Numbered from the stretch's first letter, positions 26,910-35,917 are shown. The stretch is 64,000 nucleotides of DNA from Candidatus Yanofskybacteria bacterium CG10_big_fil_rev_8_21_14_0_10_36_16 (GCA_002794035.1 PCXQ01000004.1:124001-188000), one strand, 5' to 3'. Made by a program: numbers and translations. The notes: a model not told the origin generated them from the sequence alone.

Positions 26910-28700
26910 CTAATTTCTTATATTATAAAGTTTATAAAAATGAGAATCTTTATCTGATAAAAGCTTATCAGGAGTTCCCTGTTCAACTATTTTACCTTTT
27001 TCCAAAACTATAAGCTTGTCTGAATTTTTAACAGTTGACAGTCGGTGAGCAATAGCAAGAACAGTAACTCTCCCCTTAAGATTTTCTATGGCTTTTTGAA
27101 TAGCTATTTCCGATTTAGCATCTAGAGAACTAGTTGCCTCATCTAATATCAAAATTTCTGGCTGCCTTGCTAAGGTTCTTGCCAAAGCAATTCTTTGTCT
27201 TTGACCACCCGAAAGTTTTAAACCTCTTTCACCAATATTTGTATCATATCCCTCTGGAAGCTTTTTTATAAAATCGTGAATATTTGATAATTTAGCTGCA
27301 TGTTCAACATCTTGATTTGTTATTGTTGAATCATAAAATTTTATATTATTTTTTATAGTATCATTCATCATAAAAACATCTTGTGGCACATAACCAATTT
27401 TTCTTCTCCAACTTTTAATATTAAATTCTGAGATATTTTTCCCATCTACCAAAATTTCTCCGGATGAAGGATAGAACAATCTTAAAATTAAATCTGCTAT
27501 GGTGGTTTTACCAGCACCAGACACACCAACCAAGCCTACCATTTCTCCCTTTTTTATTTCAAAATTAACATTTGATATAACCTTTGTAGAATCTTCGTAA
27601 GCAAAAGAAATATCTTTTAGTTCTATCTTGTCTTTAAATTCAAAATTAACAGATCCTGAGTATTCTTCTTTGTTTGATGTAGCCAAGGACCTAAAATCAA
27701 TAACGGTTTGAACATAAGGAGACATCTCGCTTATTCTATGAATGCTACCCTGAGCTGCCTGAATGAAAGAAAACATTTTTTGAATCAAATACACAACAGC
27801 ACCAAATGATATAACACTAAAGCTTGGAGAATTTAAATAAAAACCAAACAATATAGCCACAAAAACAAAACCCACCGGCTCAAATATGGAACCGACGGAA
27901 TGCACATAAATAGAAACTTGCACCCTAGCCTTTTTTAAATTTTCAAAATAACCCAAGCTTTTATTAGTTACTCTATCTTCTGCAGAAGATGTTTTAACTA
28001 TTTTAGATCCCAAAATACTCTCGCTTACATGATGCGTTACTAATTTTTCGGTATCGGCAAGTTCTTTTGACTTAGATCTTGTCTTGTAAAAAATTGGCTT
28101 AAACACAAACAGCAAAAATAAACCAAACACCATCGTAACAATGGTAATAACGGCAGATATATTAAACGCAACAATTGCGTACATGAAAAAACTAGTTGTA
28201 AATATAATCAACGTACTTAAATGCACAAACATTCTGGAACTAATCGTAACATCATTCATTAAAACTCGCTCAACATATCCAAGACGTTGATTAATTAAAT
28301 AAGGCCACCTTGAATGCATAACCTTATTGAAAAGATCAGCCCTTACCTCCTCTTCATATTCTGCCGCTGTTTTATCATTTATATATTTATACAAAAAATT
28401 AATTACCCCTTTAATTATAAACATTACTGTTATAAAAAAGACTACAGACATCAAACTGAATGGAATATGCAAAAATTCAAAAACACTTTTTAGTAATTCT
28501 GTGATCGCATTACCTTCCTCTACCAAATCCCCTGCGACAATTGAAAAAAGAGGTATTATAGCTCCAACACCAAAACCACCCGACAAACCGGACAAAACCC
28601 CCAAAACAAAAATAAGCAATAATCTTTTTCTATACCTCCTAAACCCCCTAAAAGCCAGTCTTATTATTCGTTTTATTTTTTTGCTATTAATTAAAAACAT
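26910..28700 (-). CDS. MsbA-like ABC exporter (permease-ATPase fusion)
   Basis: The 596-residue protein has six predicted membrane helices in its first 320 residues and an ATPase domain with Walker A GVSGAGKTT, signature LSGGQRQR, Walker B ILILDEATSSLD and a switch His in AIAHRLSTV. It is a half-transporter that would work as a dimer, likely flipping lipid-linked sugars or glycolipids. It lies between the nonulosonate blocks and the glycosyltransferase cluster, matching a role in export of the glycan. PglK-like flippases have the same layout. Confidence 0.85.
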   Translation of the reverse strand: MFLINSKKIKRIIRLAFRGFRRYRKRLLLIFVLGVLSGLSGGFGVGAIIPLFSIVAGDLVEEGNAITELLKSVFEFLHIPFSLMSVVFFITVMFIIKGVINFLYKYINDKTAAEYEEEVRADLFNKVMHSRWPYLINQRLGYVERVLMNDVTISSRMFVHLSTLIIFTTSFFMYAIVAFNISAVITIVTMVFGLFLLFVFKPIFYKTRSKSKELADTEKLVTHHVSESILGSKIVKTSSAEDRVTNKSLGYFENLKKARVQVSIYVHSVGSIFEPVGFVFVAILFGFYLNSPSFSVISFGAVVYLIQKMFSFIQAAQGSIHRISEMSPYVQTVIDFRSLATSNKEEYSGSVNFEFKDKIELKDISFAYEDSTKVISNVNFEIKKGEMVGLVGVSGAGKTTIADLILRLFYPSSGEILVDGKNISEFNIKSWRRKIGYVPQDVFMMNDTIKNNIKFYDSTITNQDVEHAAKLSNIHDFIKKLPEGYDTNIGERGLKLSGGQRQRIALARTLARQPEILILDEATSSLDAKSEIAIQKAIENLKGRVTVLAIAHRLSTVKNSDKLIVLEKGKIVEQGTPDKLLSDKDSHFYKLYNIRN

Positions 28701-28723
28701 ATGAAATTTATTAAATTAGATAA

Positions 28724-28990
28724 TTACCAATCTTTAATATTATTTTTAATATTTTTTTTAAAATCTTGATAACTTGCTACTGCCTTTCTCTCAACAGAAG
28801 GAGACAAAACACGCAAAAGTTCTTTACCCATTATTCGATATTGTCCACCAACCTTATTTGCCCTAATTATTCCAGTTTTTAATAATCTTTTTATGGTACT
28901 CTCGCTTATCTTAAGCAACCCCCTAGCTTCGGAGGTTGTATATACTTCATTATGATTAATTTCTTTGTTAGAATTCTCGATCATATACAT
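28724..28990 (-). CDS. Excisionase/MerR-type HTH DNA-binding protein
   Basis: A HTH_17-like domain is seen as VYTTSEARGLLKISESTIKRLLKTGIIRANKVGGQYRIMGKEL, split here as VYTTSEARGLLKISESTIKR and then LLKTGIIRANKVGGQYRI, covering most of the protein. I start at the ATG at 28990 (MYMIENS; the ATG at 28984 is also possible) because the longer frame begins with TTG inside a likely operator. The C-terminal 25 residues are basic. It probably binds its own upstream region, where a palindrome and two direct repeats lie. A role in phage or element excision is not supported by neighbours. Confidence 0.7.
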   Translation of the reverse strand: MYMIENSNKEINHNEVYTTSEARGLLKISESTIKRLLKTGIIRANKVGGQYRIMGKELLRVLSPSVERKAVASYQDFKKNIKNNIKDW

Positions 28991-29001
28991 ATTAAAACGT
29001 A

Positions 29002-29030
29002 TCAAAAAGGGTCAAAAAGTTCAATATTGA
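29002..29030 (-). promoter_or_regulatory. Candidate operator of the HTH gene
   Basis: Directly upstream of the HTH gene are two copies of TCAAAAAG at 29002-29009 and 29012-29019, exactly 10 bases (one helical turn) apart, followed by the perfect palindrome TCAATATTGA at 29021-29030. On the minus strand the repeats supply TTGACC and TTGAAC hexamers that could act as -35 boxes. Autoregulation is inferred. Confidence 0.45.
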
Positions 29031-29040
29031 CACTGTATTT

Positions 29041-29066
29041 AAAAAGCGGCCTTGTACCGCTTTTTT
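29041..29066 (-). terminator. Terminator of the GT39 gene
   Basis: On the minus strand, stem AAGCGG/CCGCTT extended by A:T pairs to nine, loop of seven, then TTTTTAAAT. It starts at the stop codon of the gene at 29065. Confidence 0.75.
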
Positions 29067-30741
29067 ACTCTACCATCGCCTCTTCTGATTTTTTACAATC
29101 ATATATTATAGCTGGGATGTGGCCTGAGTATTTTTGGTAGATTATTTTGCAGGAATCAAAATATTTTGTGTACATACTATCTTCTTCTATTTTTGGAATG
29201 TTTATAACAAGATAATGGCCGTGAAAACTATTTAGTAAATCTGCATGTACTTTTTCATTTTTTGGTATAGCATAAATTCTTTTTTCATATTTACCAATAT
29301 TAGTTAGCTCTGTCCCGCCAATATCACGGTAAGTTATTATGCTTTTAATTTCATCATTATCTTCTATATATCTCACGGCATTATTTAAAAGTGCATAAGA
29401 ATCACCGTTAAATTTACCGAATAAATACTCTTCAACAAAAATAAAATTGTACAGAGCACCCACCACTAATACTGCAATTAAAACGCCCTGCCTCAACTTT
29501 CTTTTTGCAAAATACAATACAACTAGCGTTGCTGTTAAAATCCATACAACTCCAATAAATAACCACGAAACATAAAAACCAAGAGGACCAGAACCACCCG
29601 TAAAAGGAAACAAGAAGTTCCAATCAAAACTTAAAATTCTGCCAAACCATTCCTCTTTTGGATACTGTGGAGGTGCAACATGGGGCAAGAAATTTATAAA
29701 CAACAAAACAGCTCCGGCATATAAAGCCCAAAAAACACTTAATTTATTTTTTAACACCTGCCTTATACCTCCTGCCCCTTTTAAAAAATCTGAAATAGCA
29801 ACACCTGATATCACAGAAAGAGGTACGACAATCAAAGCCAGGTATTTATCCAGTGCTGCACGGGAAAAATCAAATAAAACCACATAAAAAAGAAAACTTA
29901 AAATAAAAAATATTATAAAAATCCTTATTTCAGCCAATCGTTTTCTGGTGATAAAAAACGGAATTGCAATAAGCAATGGAGATGCATAAAAAATAGCTTT
30001 TGAAACTTGTATTAATATCTGTAGATAGCTTCTCCCTGAAATATTTGAAAAATCACGAGCATAATTAATTGCCTTCAATACGCCACCGTCTTGTAAGATT
30101 GATTCGGCCCTAAAAAATAAAAATCCCCCAACAGCCAAAATACCCAAAACCAAAAAAGTAGTACCTCTAATAAGCTTCTTTGAAAACAGGTGCCTTTTCT
30201 CAAATATGAAGTCCGTAATTATTGCACCAATTAATATAATAAAGCTTAGCTTAGTAAAAAATCCTAAGGCTAATGAAACTAAAAGCGCTATCCCCCATTT
30301 ATAACTATCCACCTCTCTAAATTTAAAATAATAAACTAAGGACAACAAAAAGGAAAATGGTAAAACAGCCCCATCCAAATCAACAGTATGAGAAGCTAAA
30401 ACACTATAGAAAGATATTGAAAAAAATAAAGATGACCATAATGCTGCCTTTATGCCAAACCAGCGTTTTACAAGATAATAAAGTAAAAATAAATTAGCGA
30501 TACTAAAAATAAACGGAGTAAATCTAAAATTATCATTGCCAAAAACTGTTGCCGTTAAGCTCCACAAAAACTCCCCAATGGGCGGATGAGGTGTATCAAT
30601 CATCTCCCCGCTGCCAAACGGGCCAACCCCGGCATATTTACGTTCATCCTGAAAGTAAGAAAAATCCAATCCCCAAACGCGAATTAAAATAAAAATTGCC
30701 AAAATTATGGCAAGAATAATAATTTCTTTCTTTCTATTCAT
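29065..30741 (-). CDS. GT39/PMT-family membrane glycosyltransferase
   Basis: The 558-residue protein has about eleven hydrophobic segments and an early extracytoplasmic loop with FQDERKYAG and TPHPPIGEFLW, which fits the Asp-Glu and Pro-Pro features of PMT/ArnT-type lipid-phosphate-sugar transferases. The C-terminal 110 residues form a soluble domain (DNDEIKSIITYRDIGGTEL). It would transfer a sugar from a polyprenyl-phosphate donor to a protein or glycan outside the membrane. Its promoter carries one of three copies of a shared palindromic operator. Confidence 0.8.
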   Translation of the reverse strand: MNRKKEIIILAIILAIFILIRVWGLDFSYFQDERKYAGVGPFGSGEMIDTPHPPIGEFLWSLTATVFGNDNFRFTPFIFSIANLFLLYYLVKRWFGIKAALWSSLFFSISFYSVLASHTVDLDGAVLPFSFLLSLVYYFKFREVDSYKWGIALLVSLALGFFTKLSFIILIGAIITDFIFEKRHLFSKKLIRGTTFLVLGILAVGGFLFFRAESILQDGGVLKAINYARDFSNISGRSYLQILIQVSKAIFYASPLLIAIPFFITRKRLAEIRIFIIFFILSFLFYVVLFDFSRAALDKYLALIVVPLSVISGVAISDFLKGAGGIRQVLKNKLSVFWALYAGAVLLFINFLPHVAPPQYPKEEWFGRILSFDWNFLFPFTGGSGPLGFYVSWLFIGVVWILTATLVVLYFAKRKLRQGVLIAVLVVGALYNFIFVEEYLFGKFNGDSYALLNNAVRYIEDNDEIKSIITYRDIGGTELTNIGKYEKRIYAIPKNEKVHADLLNSFHGHYLVINIPKIEEDSMYTKYFDSCKIIYQKYSGHIPAIIYDCKKSEEAMVE

Positions 30742-30764
30742 TATTTAACATCTCTTTATGCATT

Positions 30765-30800
30765 ACACACATCCTTAAATTCTCAAGTTTTTCAGTATGT
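30765..30800 (-). promoter_or_regulatory. Shared palindromic operator, copy 1
   Basis: Core CTTAAATTCTCAAGTTTTTC preceded by ACACATC, 24-59 bases upstream of the GT39 start. It matches copies at 32030 and 32413, although its outer right half-site is weaker (TTCAGTATGT instead of TTAAGGATGT). Confidence 0.7.
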
Positions 30801-30834
30801 ATTTTGTGTGGTGTAATACTTTATAATTTATATT

Positions 30835-32007
30835 TTAGAATTTAAAACTTCCAAAAAATTCATAAAATTTCTGGGCAATCACACTGTTTGAGTAATGATT
30901 AATAACATAATTGCGCCCAGCTTCGCCAAAACGTTTTTTTAATTCTTTATCCTTAGCCAATCTTAACATAGCCTCAGCCAGTTGGGCTTGGTTATTCTCC
31001 TCAACTAAAATACCGGTTATCTCATCTACTACCACATCTTCTATCGAACCTGATTTTGTAGCAATAACAGGCAATTCGCAAAGCGACGCTTCTGCCATGG
31101 AATAACCAAACTGTTCAGCCCATCCCTTATTACTAATACTAGGGTATAAAAATATATCAGATGATGCCAAGAGTTCCGGAAGTTCTTCATGACTAAGCCA
31201 AGGAATTCTTATAACATATTTTTTAATTTTTAAGTCACCAATCAATTCATCAATCTCTTTTTCATATTCTCCTGATCCTGCAATAATAAAACAAGTGTCG
31301 GGTAAATTCTTTTTTATTTCAGCAAAGGATTTAAGGGCTACATGTACTCCCTTTCTATATCCTATGGCACCAGCAAAAGCAAATACTATTTTATTTTCTA
31401 ATTTATGTTTTTTTATAAAACCAGATGCATTACTTGGTTTAAATTTAAATTCATCTAGTCCGGCAATAGGAATAACATCAAGTGGCTTATCAGTGAGGCC
31501 CAAAAATATTTCCTTACATTTTTTGTTGCCACAAACCACTCCGTCAACGAACTTTATATTAAGCTTTAAAATTAATTTCAAAACAAAACCTTTTGGACCC
31601 TTAAATTTTTCATCAAAAGGAATATTTTCCCAACTGAATACGACGTGCTTTAGTCCAAATATTTTTGCCCAAATTCCATTCCAAAGCGTTGAAAGCAAAA
31701 CTGGTTCTAAAGCACTATAAAGCATTTTTACATCTTTTGTTTTTGCCAGCGCCAAATGAAAAGGCAAAAACGGCATCCAGCCCTTAAGAGTTCCCCCGAT
31801 AAGCGGATAATTTGAATGATAAAAAAGAGTAGTTGTTTTGCGTATCTTTAAATAATTGTTTTTGGGCGGTCTGTATTCTACTTTACCCCCTTTTGCCTTC
31901 CATAGTCTTGGCAACAAAAAAACCAAATCCTCAGGCTTGGGATATTTTTCAAACGTCTTTATATATGACTCTTTGATATACGGATAACCCGTAACTAATA
32001 TCTTCAT
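30835..32007 (-). CDS. GT4 glycosyltransferase
   Basis: The 390-residue GT-B protein has FAGAIGYRKGVHVALKSFAEI, IAGSGEYEKEIDEL and the E-x7-E region in SMAEASLCELPVIATKSGSIED near residue 310. A KAFGLKHVVFSWENIPFDEK-like stretch in the first domain is typical of the family. Its promoter carries operator copy 2. It is one of six GT4 enzymes between 30835 and 42138 (the others are at 32468, 33688, 38709, 39927 and 40987). Confidence 0.85.
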   Translation of the reverse strand: MKILVTGYPYIKESYIKTFEKYPKPEDLVFLLPRLWKAKGGKVEYRPPKNNYLKIRKTTTLFYHSNYPLIGGTLKGWMPFLPFHLALAKTKDVKMLYSALEPVLLSTLWNGIWAKIFGLKHVVFSWENIPFDEKFKGPKGFVLKLILKLNIKFVDGVVCGNKKCKEIFLGLTDKPLDVIPIAGLDEFKFKPSNASGFIKKHKLENKIVFAFAGAIGYRKGVHVALKSFAEIKKNLPDTCFIIAGSGEYEKEIDELIGDLKIKKYVIRIPWLSHEELPELLASSDIFLYPSISNKGWAEQFGYSMAEASLCELPVIATKSGSIEDVVVDEITGILVEENNQAQLAEAMLRLAKDKELKKRFGEAGRNYVINHYSNSVIAQKFYEFFGSFKF

Positions 32008-32029
32008 TCATACCCCCACTCCTTTATCT

Positions 32030-32066
32030 ATACACATCCTTAAATTCTCAAGTTTTTAAGGATGTA
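32030..32066 (-). promoter_or_regulatory. Shared palindromic operator, copy 2
   Basis: The best inverted repeat of the three: ATCCTTAAA and TTTAAGGAT arms with an inner TTCTCAAGTT. It lies 23-59 bases upstream of the GT4 start at 32007. Confidence 0.75.
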
Positions 32067-32112
32067 ATTTGATTTTGTGGGTTTATAAATTAAAAAATGG
32101 ATTTTTACTTTA

Positions 32113-32400
32113 TTATTGTTCCAATTGAAATGCTTTTAAAAACTTAACAAACCTTTTACCATACGGGGAGAGGGTGTGTTCAACAAAATGATCGCGATAT
32201 TTTTTATTAAGTAACCCTGCCGTAAAAAGTCGTCTAGTGTGCTCACCAATTGTTTTCTCATTTGCTTTTAGTGTTTTGGCTATTTTTTCTAAAGTTATTT
32301 TTGGACTATCTGCTACGAGCAGAAGAATCTCTATACGATAATGGTTGGCTATTCCTTTTAGGTGCCTCTCCATTTGTTTTGCTGTTTTGGTTTTATTCAT
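32113..32400 (-). CDS. Winged-helix (ArsR-like) transcription regulator
   Basis: The 95-residue protein started at 32400 (MNKTKTAKQ) has an ArsR-type fold: LKGIANHYRIEILLLVADSP, then ITLEKIAKTLKANEKTIGEHTRRLFTAGLL as the recognition part, and a wing with FVEHTLSPYGKRFV. No metal-binding Cys is present. I choose the start at 32400 because the longer frame would run into operator copy 3. A local, autoregulating repressor of the GT39 and GT4 genes is the likely role. Confidence 0.75.
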   Translation of the reverse strand: MNKTKTAKQMERHLKGIANHYRIEILLLVADSPKITLEKIAKTLKANEKTIGEHTRRLFTAGLLNKKYRDHFVEHTLSPYGKRFVKFLKAFQLEQ

Positions 32401-32412
32401 AATGTTTCTAGT

Positions 32413-32452
32413 ATACACAGCATACTTAAATTCTTAAGTTTTTAAGGATATA
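32413..32452 (-). promoter_or_regulatory. Shared palindromic operator, copy 3 (regulator gene)
   Basis: Core CTTAAATTCTTAAG followed by TTTTTAAGGATA, 13-52 bases upstream of the winged-helix start. On the minus strand a TATACT box lies beside it. This copy adds a third, inner CTTAAG half-site. Confidence 0.75.
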
Positions 32453-32467
32453 TTTTTGTTGGTGTTT

Positions 32468-33496
32468 TCATTTTATAATCTTTGTTATTTTATCTATTAA
32501 TTTGTCTACGGAATGATTATCTGTTACATATTGCCTTAATTCGTTACCGTAATCTCTGTCTTTAACTTCCATAATTTTTTTAGCTAAATAATCAGGGTTA
32601 TCTTCTCTAAGTATCAATTCCTCAGGCAAAAATTCACGAGCAGAATCATTGGAGCTTAACACGATACACCCAGAAGCCATTGCCTCCAAAATAGTTTTAT
32701 CTAAACTCCCTGTCTGGCTTAAATTTATATAAATACGATGAGAGCTGTAATATTCGGGCAAATCTTTATTGGCTATTTTGCCAATAAATTTAACACTACT
32801 CTCTAAACCAAAATCTTCAACCTTTTCTTTAAGTTCTCGCTCATATTCTTTCTCTTCTTCATAAACCGGTGCGCCAATAATATCAAGCTCAAAATCTATA
32901 CCTTTGTCTCTAATAATTTTCATAGCCTCAACAAGATTGTTGTAATTTTTAATCCTAGAAATCCTCCCCACGCTTAGTATTTTTAATTTAGAATTTTGGG
33001 TTTTGAAGTTTGGATTTGGTACAAAAAGCGATGTGTCTATACCTTGCCCCACGATATTAAGCTTTGGGGTCTTTAAACGAAAACCTTGAGGCGTTGATGC
33101 AAAAATCCCATCAACAAATTTTTCAGCAACCCGATGTTTCCATGTTATGGTTTTATGTGCATACCAAAGATAAACATCCTTGCCAAGAAAACTCCACAAC
33201 CACGCCCCCACCACGACATAAATAGCACTCATGTGAACAAAGACCGATTGATACTCCTTCCTGCACTCCCATGACATTTTATAAAGATTCAACAGCCACA
33301 AAATTTTAGGCAAACCCCTATCTTTGCCTAAGCTATAAACTTTAACATTGTCCGGTAAATTAAAATTGCCTTTTTCAAGACATAAAATATTTATCTTTTC
33401 GTATTTTTTAGCAAATTCTTTTATCCAGCTAATAAAAAACCCCAGTAACTGGTCATCGTCGTCTATACTTTTTGTAATTATTAGTAAGCCCCTCAT
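32468..33496 (-). CDS. GT4 glycosyltransferase
   Basis: The 342-residue protein has ILSVGRISRIKNYNNLVEAM as the start of the donor-binding domain near residue 172, FIGKIANKDLPEYYSSHRI and the E-x7-E region LDKTILEAMASGCIVLSS. A linker just before the second domain reads NFKTQNSKLK, a peptide I associate with an AT-rich repeat often seen between and inside CPR genes; it marks a repeat captured in frame. No operator copy is seen upstream. Confidence 0.85.
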   Translation of the reverse strand: MRGLLIITKSIDDDDQLLGFFISWIKEFAKKYEKINILCLEKGNFNLPDNVKVYSLGKDRGLPKILWLLNLYKMSWECRKEYQSVFVHMSAIYVVVGAWLWSFLGKDVYLWYAHKTITWKHRVAEKFVDGIFASTPQGFRLKTPKLNIVGQGIDTSLFVPNPNFKTQNSKLKILSVGRISRIKNYNNLVEAMKIIRDKGIDFELDIIGAPVYEEEKEYERELKEKVEDFGLESSVKFIGKIANKDLPEYYSSHRIYINLSQTGSLDKTILEAMASGCIVLSSNDSAREFLPEELILREDNPDYLAKKIMEVKDRDYGNELRQYVTDNHSVDKLIDKITKIIK

Positions 33497-33518
33497 TTAA
33501 ATCTTTTATTAGGTTAAT

Positions 33519-33690
33519 AACTCGTACGTTTGCCCAAGTTCGAGACAAAATGGTTGAGGAATGATGAGGCGTACTGTAGCTACGTCGAATTATTCCGAAA
33601 CCATTTTAACAAAGAAATTGGGTAAACCTTCTTAGGCTTGAGCAGGATAAGCCCGTTTGGTTAGGGCTTCCTGCGAAAGCGTGCGAGTTA
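33519..33690 (-). repeat. Intergenic palindromic element, copy 1
   Basis: A nested structure fills the gap between two GT4 genes. Outer arms AACTCGTACG (33519) and CGTGCGAGTT (33680); a 100-base hairpin with GTTTGCCCAAGTTC (33528) against GAAATTGGGTAAAC (33614) and inner AAAATGGTT/AACCATTTT arms around CGTAC..TACG; then a second hairpin at 33642-33675 with AAGCCC/GGGCTT. Related to the element at 34824 in opposite orientation. Confidence 0.7.
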
Positions 33691-34812
33691 TAAAGAATTT
33701 AAAATTTCCATATGACCAGCAACCACCTTATCCCATGTTTGCTCTATCATAATAGTATTAAGTTCACTTTTTGCATTTTTATAAAAGTCATCCTTAAGAA
33801 AGTTTCTCATTGTTTCTTCAAGTTCCTCTTCATTCTTTGCTGAAAACTGCCAACTATTGGGCAATTTTATGGTAAGGCCATTTTCACGGCTTAATATTGC
33901 CGGCACACCAAATGACAAGCATTCTAAAATAAAATTGGGGTTAAATTCAGTAAGCGCCGGTCCTATGCAAACAGAGGAGTTTTTTATGTGATCAAATAAA
34001 TCTTCTTGTGGCATTGAGGGCAGAATCGTTATTTTATCCCGGGAGCTAAGGCCTCTGATAATATTTCTTAACTTTTCTTCATCAGGCCCCTTCCCAATTA
34101 ATTTTAATCTTGCCCTGCCATCATCTTTACTTATTTTATCAAAAACCTTAAGTACTAATTCTAGGTTCTTATATGAAACAAATCTACCTGCAAAAAGAAA
34201 AGTAAATTCATCATCAGTATTATTTTCTAAAAATTCTCTTCTAAAAACTGGGTTATAAATTATCTTAATTCTTTCCGCTGAAACCCCATAATATTTTTCA
34301 TAAAATTTCTGCCAAAAATCAGAATAAAGAACAATTACGTCTGTATGATTAAGCATGTAACGAATAACCCTAAAAAGATTTGGATTATCCTTCATATAAT
34401 ATCCGTCTTTATAATACTCCAGTATTGATAAAAATCTTTTATTGTACTCAACAACCCTTTCCCAAATAGGATCGCCGCCAAATCTTGAAACAATTTTCTT
34501 TCCTAGTATTTTGGCGGATAAAAAAGCAGGGATACCTGAACTTGTTAGATTAAAATAATAAACAATGTCTGAGCCTAAAGTTTGCCTAAATACAGCAAAA
34601 AAATACTTTATCATTTTAATTGGCAATGGCTGGCTTCTTGGTATCCGAATTACCCTAAAATCAAAATCATCCTCTCCATCATAATCACTATAAGTCACCA
34701 CAGAAACTCTCCAGCCATGTTTCACTAAGGCTTCTGAGATTTTTCTAACATGAATAGCCGGCCCACCAAGGTCAGGATAGAATATTCCCGTTGCTAGTAC
34801 TACATTTTTCAT
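33688..34812 (-). CDS. GT4 glycosyltransferase
   Basis: The ATG at 34812 (MKNVVLATGIFYPDLGGPAI) is the true family start; the frame continues upstream into the palindromic element and should not be used. The 374-residue protein has GGPAIHVRKISEALVKHGW, FLFAGRFVSYKNLELVLKVF near 205, LIGKGPDEEKLRNII and NFILECLSFGVPAILSREN as the E-x7-E region. Typical retaining GT4 for envelope polysaccharide. Confidence 0.85.
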   Translation of the reverse strand: MKNVVLATGIFYPDLGGPAIHVRKISEALVKHGWRVSVVTYSDYDGEDDFDFRVIRIPRSQPLPIKMIKYFFAVFRQTLGSDIVYYFNLTSSGIPAFLSAKILGKKIVSRFGGDPIWERVVEYNKRFLSILEYYKDGYYMKDNPNLFRVIRYMLNHTDVIVLYSDFWQKFYEKYYGVSAERIKIIYNPVFRREFLENNTDDEFTFLFAGRFVSYKNLELVLKVFDKISKDDGRARLKLIGKGPDEEKLRNIIRGLSSRDKITILPSMPQEDLFDHIKNSSVCIGPALTEFNPNFILECLSFGVPAILSRENGLTIKLPNSWQFSAKNEEELEETMRNFLKDDFYKNAKSELNTIMIEQTWDKVVAGHMEILNSL

Positions 34813-34823
34813 AAGACTTGTTC

Positions 34824-34975
34824 GCAAAATAATGGAGCCCTTATTTTTTTGGGGCTTTCCATTATTTTGCCCTACGGGTTTGCTCAATTTCTTTGTTGGC
34901 CACTCCGGTGCTCCCTCAACGTACTTTTAGTACGACTCGGTTCGCTCCTCATGCCCACCTTGAAATTGAACAAAC
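34824..34975 (+). repeat. Intergenic palindromic element, copy 2
   Basis: Hairpin A: perfect 12-bp arms GCAAAATAATGG (34824) and CCATTATTTTGC (34859) with inner AGCCC/GGGCT. Hairpin B: GTTTGCTCAATTTC (34878) against GAAATTGAACAAAC (34962) with an apical CGTACT-TTT-AGTACG. The reverse complement of copy 1 reads GTTTACCCAATTTCTTTGTT where this copy reads GTTTGCTCAATTTCTTTGTT, 17 of 20 identical. It lies between two divergent genes. Confidence 0.7.
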
Positions 34976-35023
34976 GCACTGCGTCTTTACTAACTAATAA
35001 ATTTATTTTATTCTTTAATTGCT

Positions 35024-35917
35024 ATGAAAAATAAAACAAAAATCGCGATAATCGGTATTGGACGTTGGGGTAAAAATCTTGCCCGTGAATTTGGAAAAAA
35101 TGCTGACATTAAGGCCTTTTGCCATACAGAAAAAAACGAAAACATAGATTGGTTAAATAAAAATTTCCCCAAAATCCCTTCTAAGAATTACGATAGCATA
35201 TTAAAAGACGAAGACATAGAGGCAGTTATTATTGCCACACCCATAAATACACACCATAAACTTGCAAAACAAGCTCTTTTGGCAGGCAAACATGTATTCG
35301 TTGAAAAGCCGATATCAGAAACTGTTAAGCAAGCGGAAGAACTTACACGGCTAGCCTCAAAAAAACAACTAATTTTATTTGTGGGCCATATTTTTTCATA
35401 TCACCCCATTCTTGCAAAAGTAAAATCAATCACCAAGCGTGAAAAAATCAAAAAAGCCATATTTTCGTGGCATAAGCTAGGAACTTTTAAGGAAGACTTG
35501 GTGTTGAATCTTGGCTCACATGACATAGCAATAGCACTGGAACTTTTCAAAAAACCAACCAATATTAAAATAACTAAGAAAATAAAATCTGTAACAAGGT
35601 GCGACATTATTAATCTCGATCTAAAATTCAAGGGCAACACAACATGTTCAATATATTTAAACCGAATTTCAAATCAAAAAAACAAAACAGCAACATTTAT
35701 TGCGGATAAAAATGTTTATCTATGGGAAAATAACAGCTTGTTTAAATTGAACAAAACAAAAAATGAGTTCTCGCTTATTTTTGAATCTAAAACAACACCT
35801 CTTGAAATTGAAGTTAAAGAATTTATTAATTGTATTCAAAATAAAAAAACACCATTAACTAATGGCGAATTCGGGACAGAAGTAGTTAAGGTTTTAGAAA
35901 AAATTAAGCATCAATAA
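35024..35917 (+). CDS. Gfo/Idh/MocA-family oxidoreductase
   Basis: The 297-residue protein has IAIIGIGRWGKNLAREFG for NAD(P) binding, IIATPINTHHKLAKQAL, KHVFVEKPISET with the EKP motif and LNLGSHDIAIALELF equivalent to the D-x-x-x-HD catalytic segment. Such enzymes oxidise or reduce sugar hydroxyls, often making keto or uronic-acid sugars for surface glycans. Its end overlaps the convergent gene by 14 bases. Confidence 0.82.
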   Translation: MKNKTKIAIIGIGRWGKNLAREFGKNADIKAFCHTEKNENIDWLNKNFPKIPSKNYDSILKDEDIEAVIIATPINTHHKLAKQALLAGKHVFVEKPISETVKQAEELTRLASKKQLILFVGHIFSYHPILAKVKSITKREKIKKAIFSWHKLGTFKEDLVLNLGSHDIAIALELFKKPTNIKITKKIKSVTRCDIINLDLKFKGNTTCSIYLNRISNQKNKTATFIADKNVYLWENNSLFKLNKTKNEFSLIFESKTTPLEIEVKEFINCIQNKKTPLTNGEFGTEVVKVLEKIKHQ

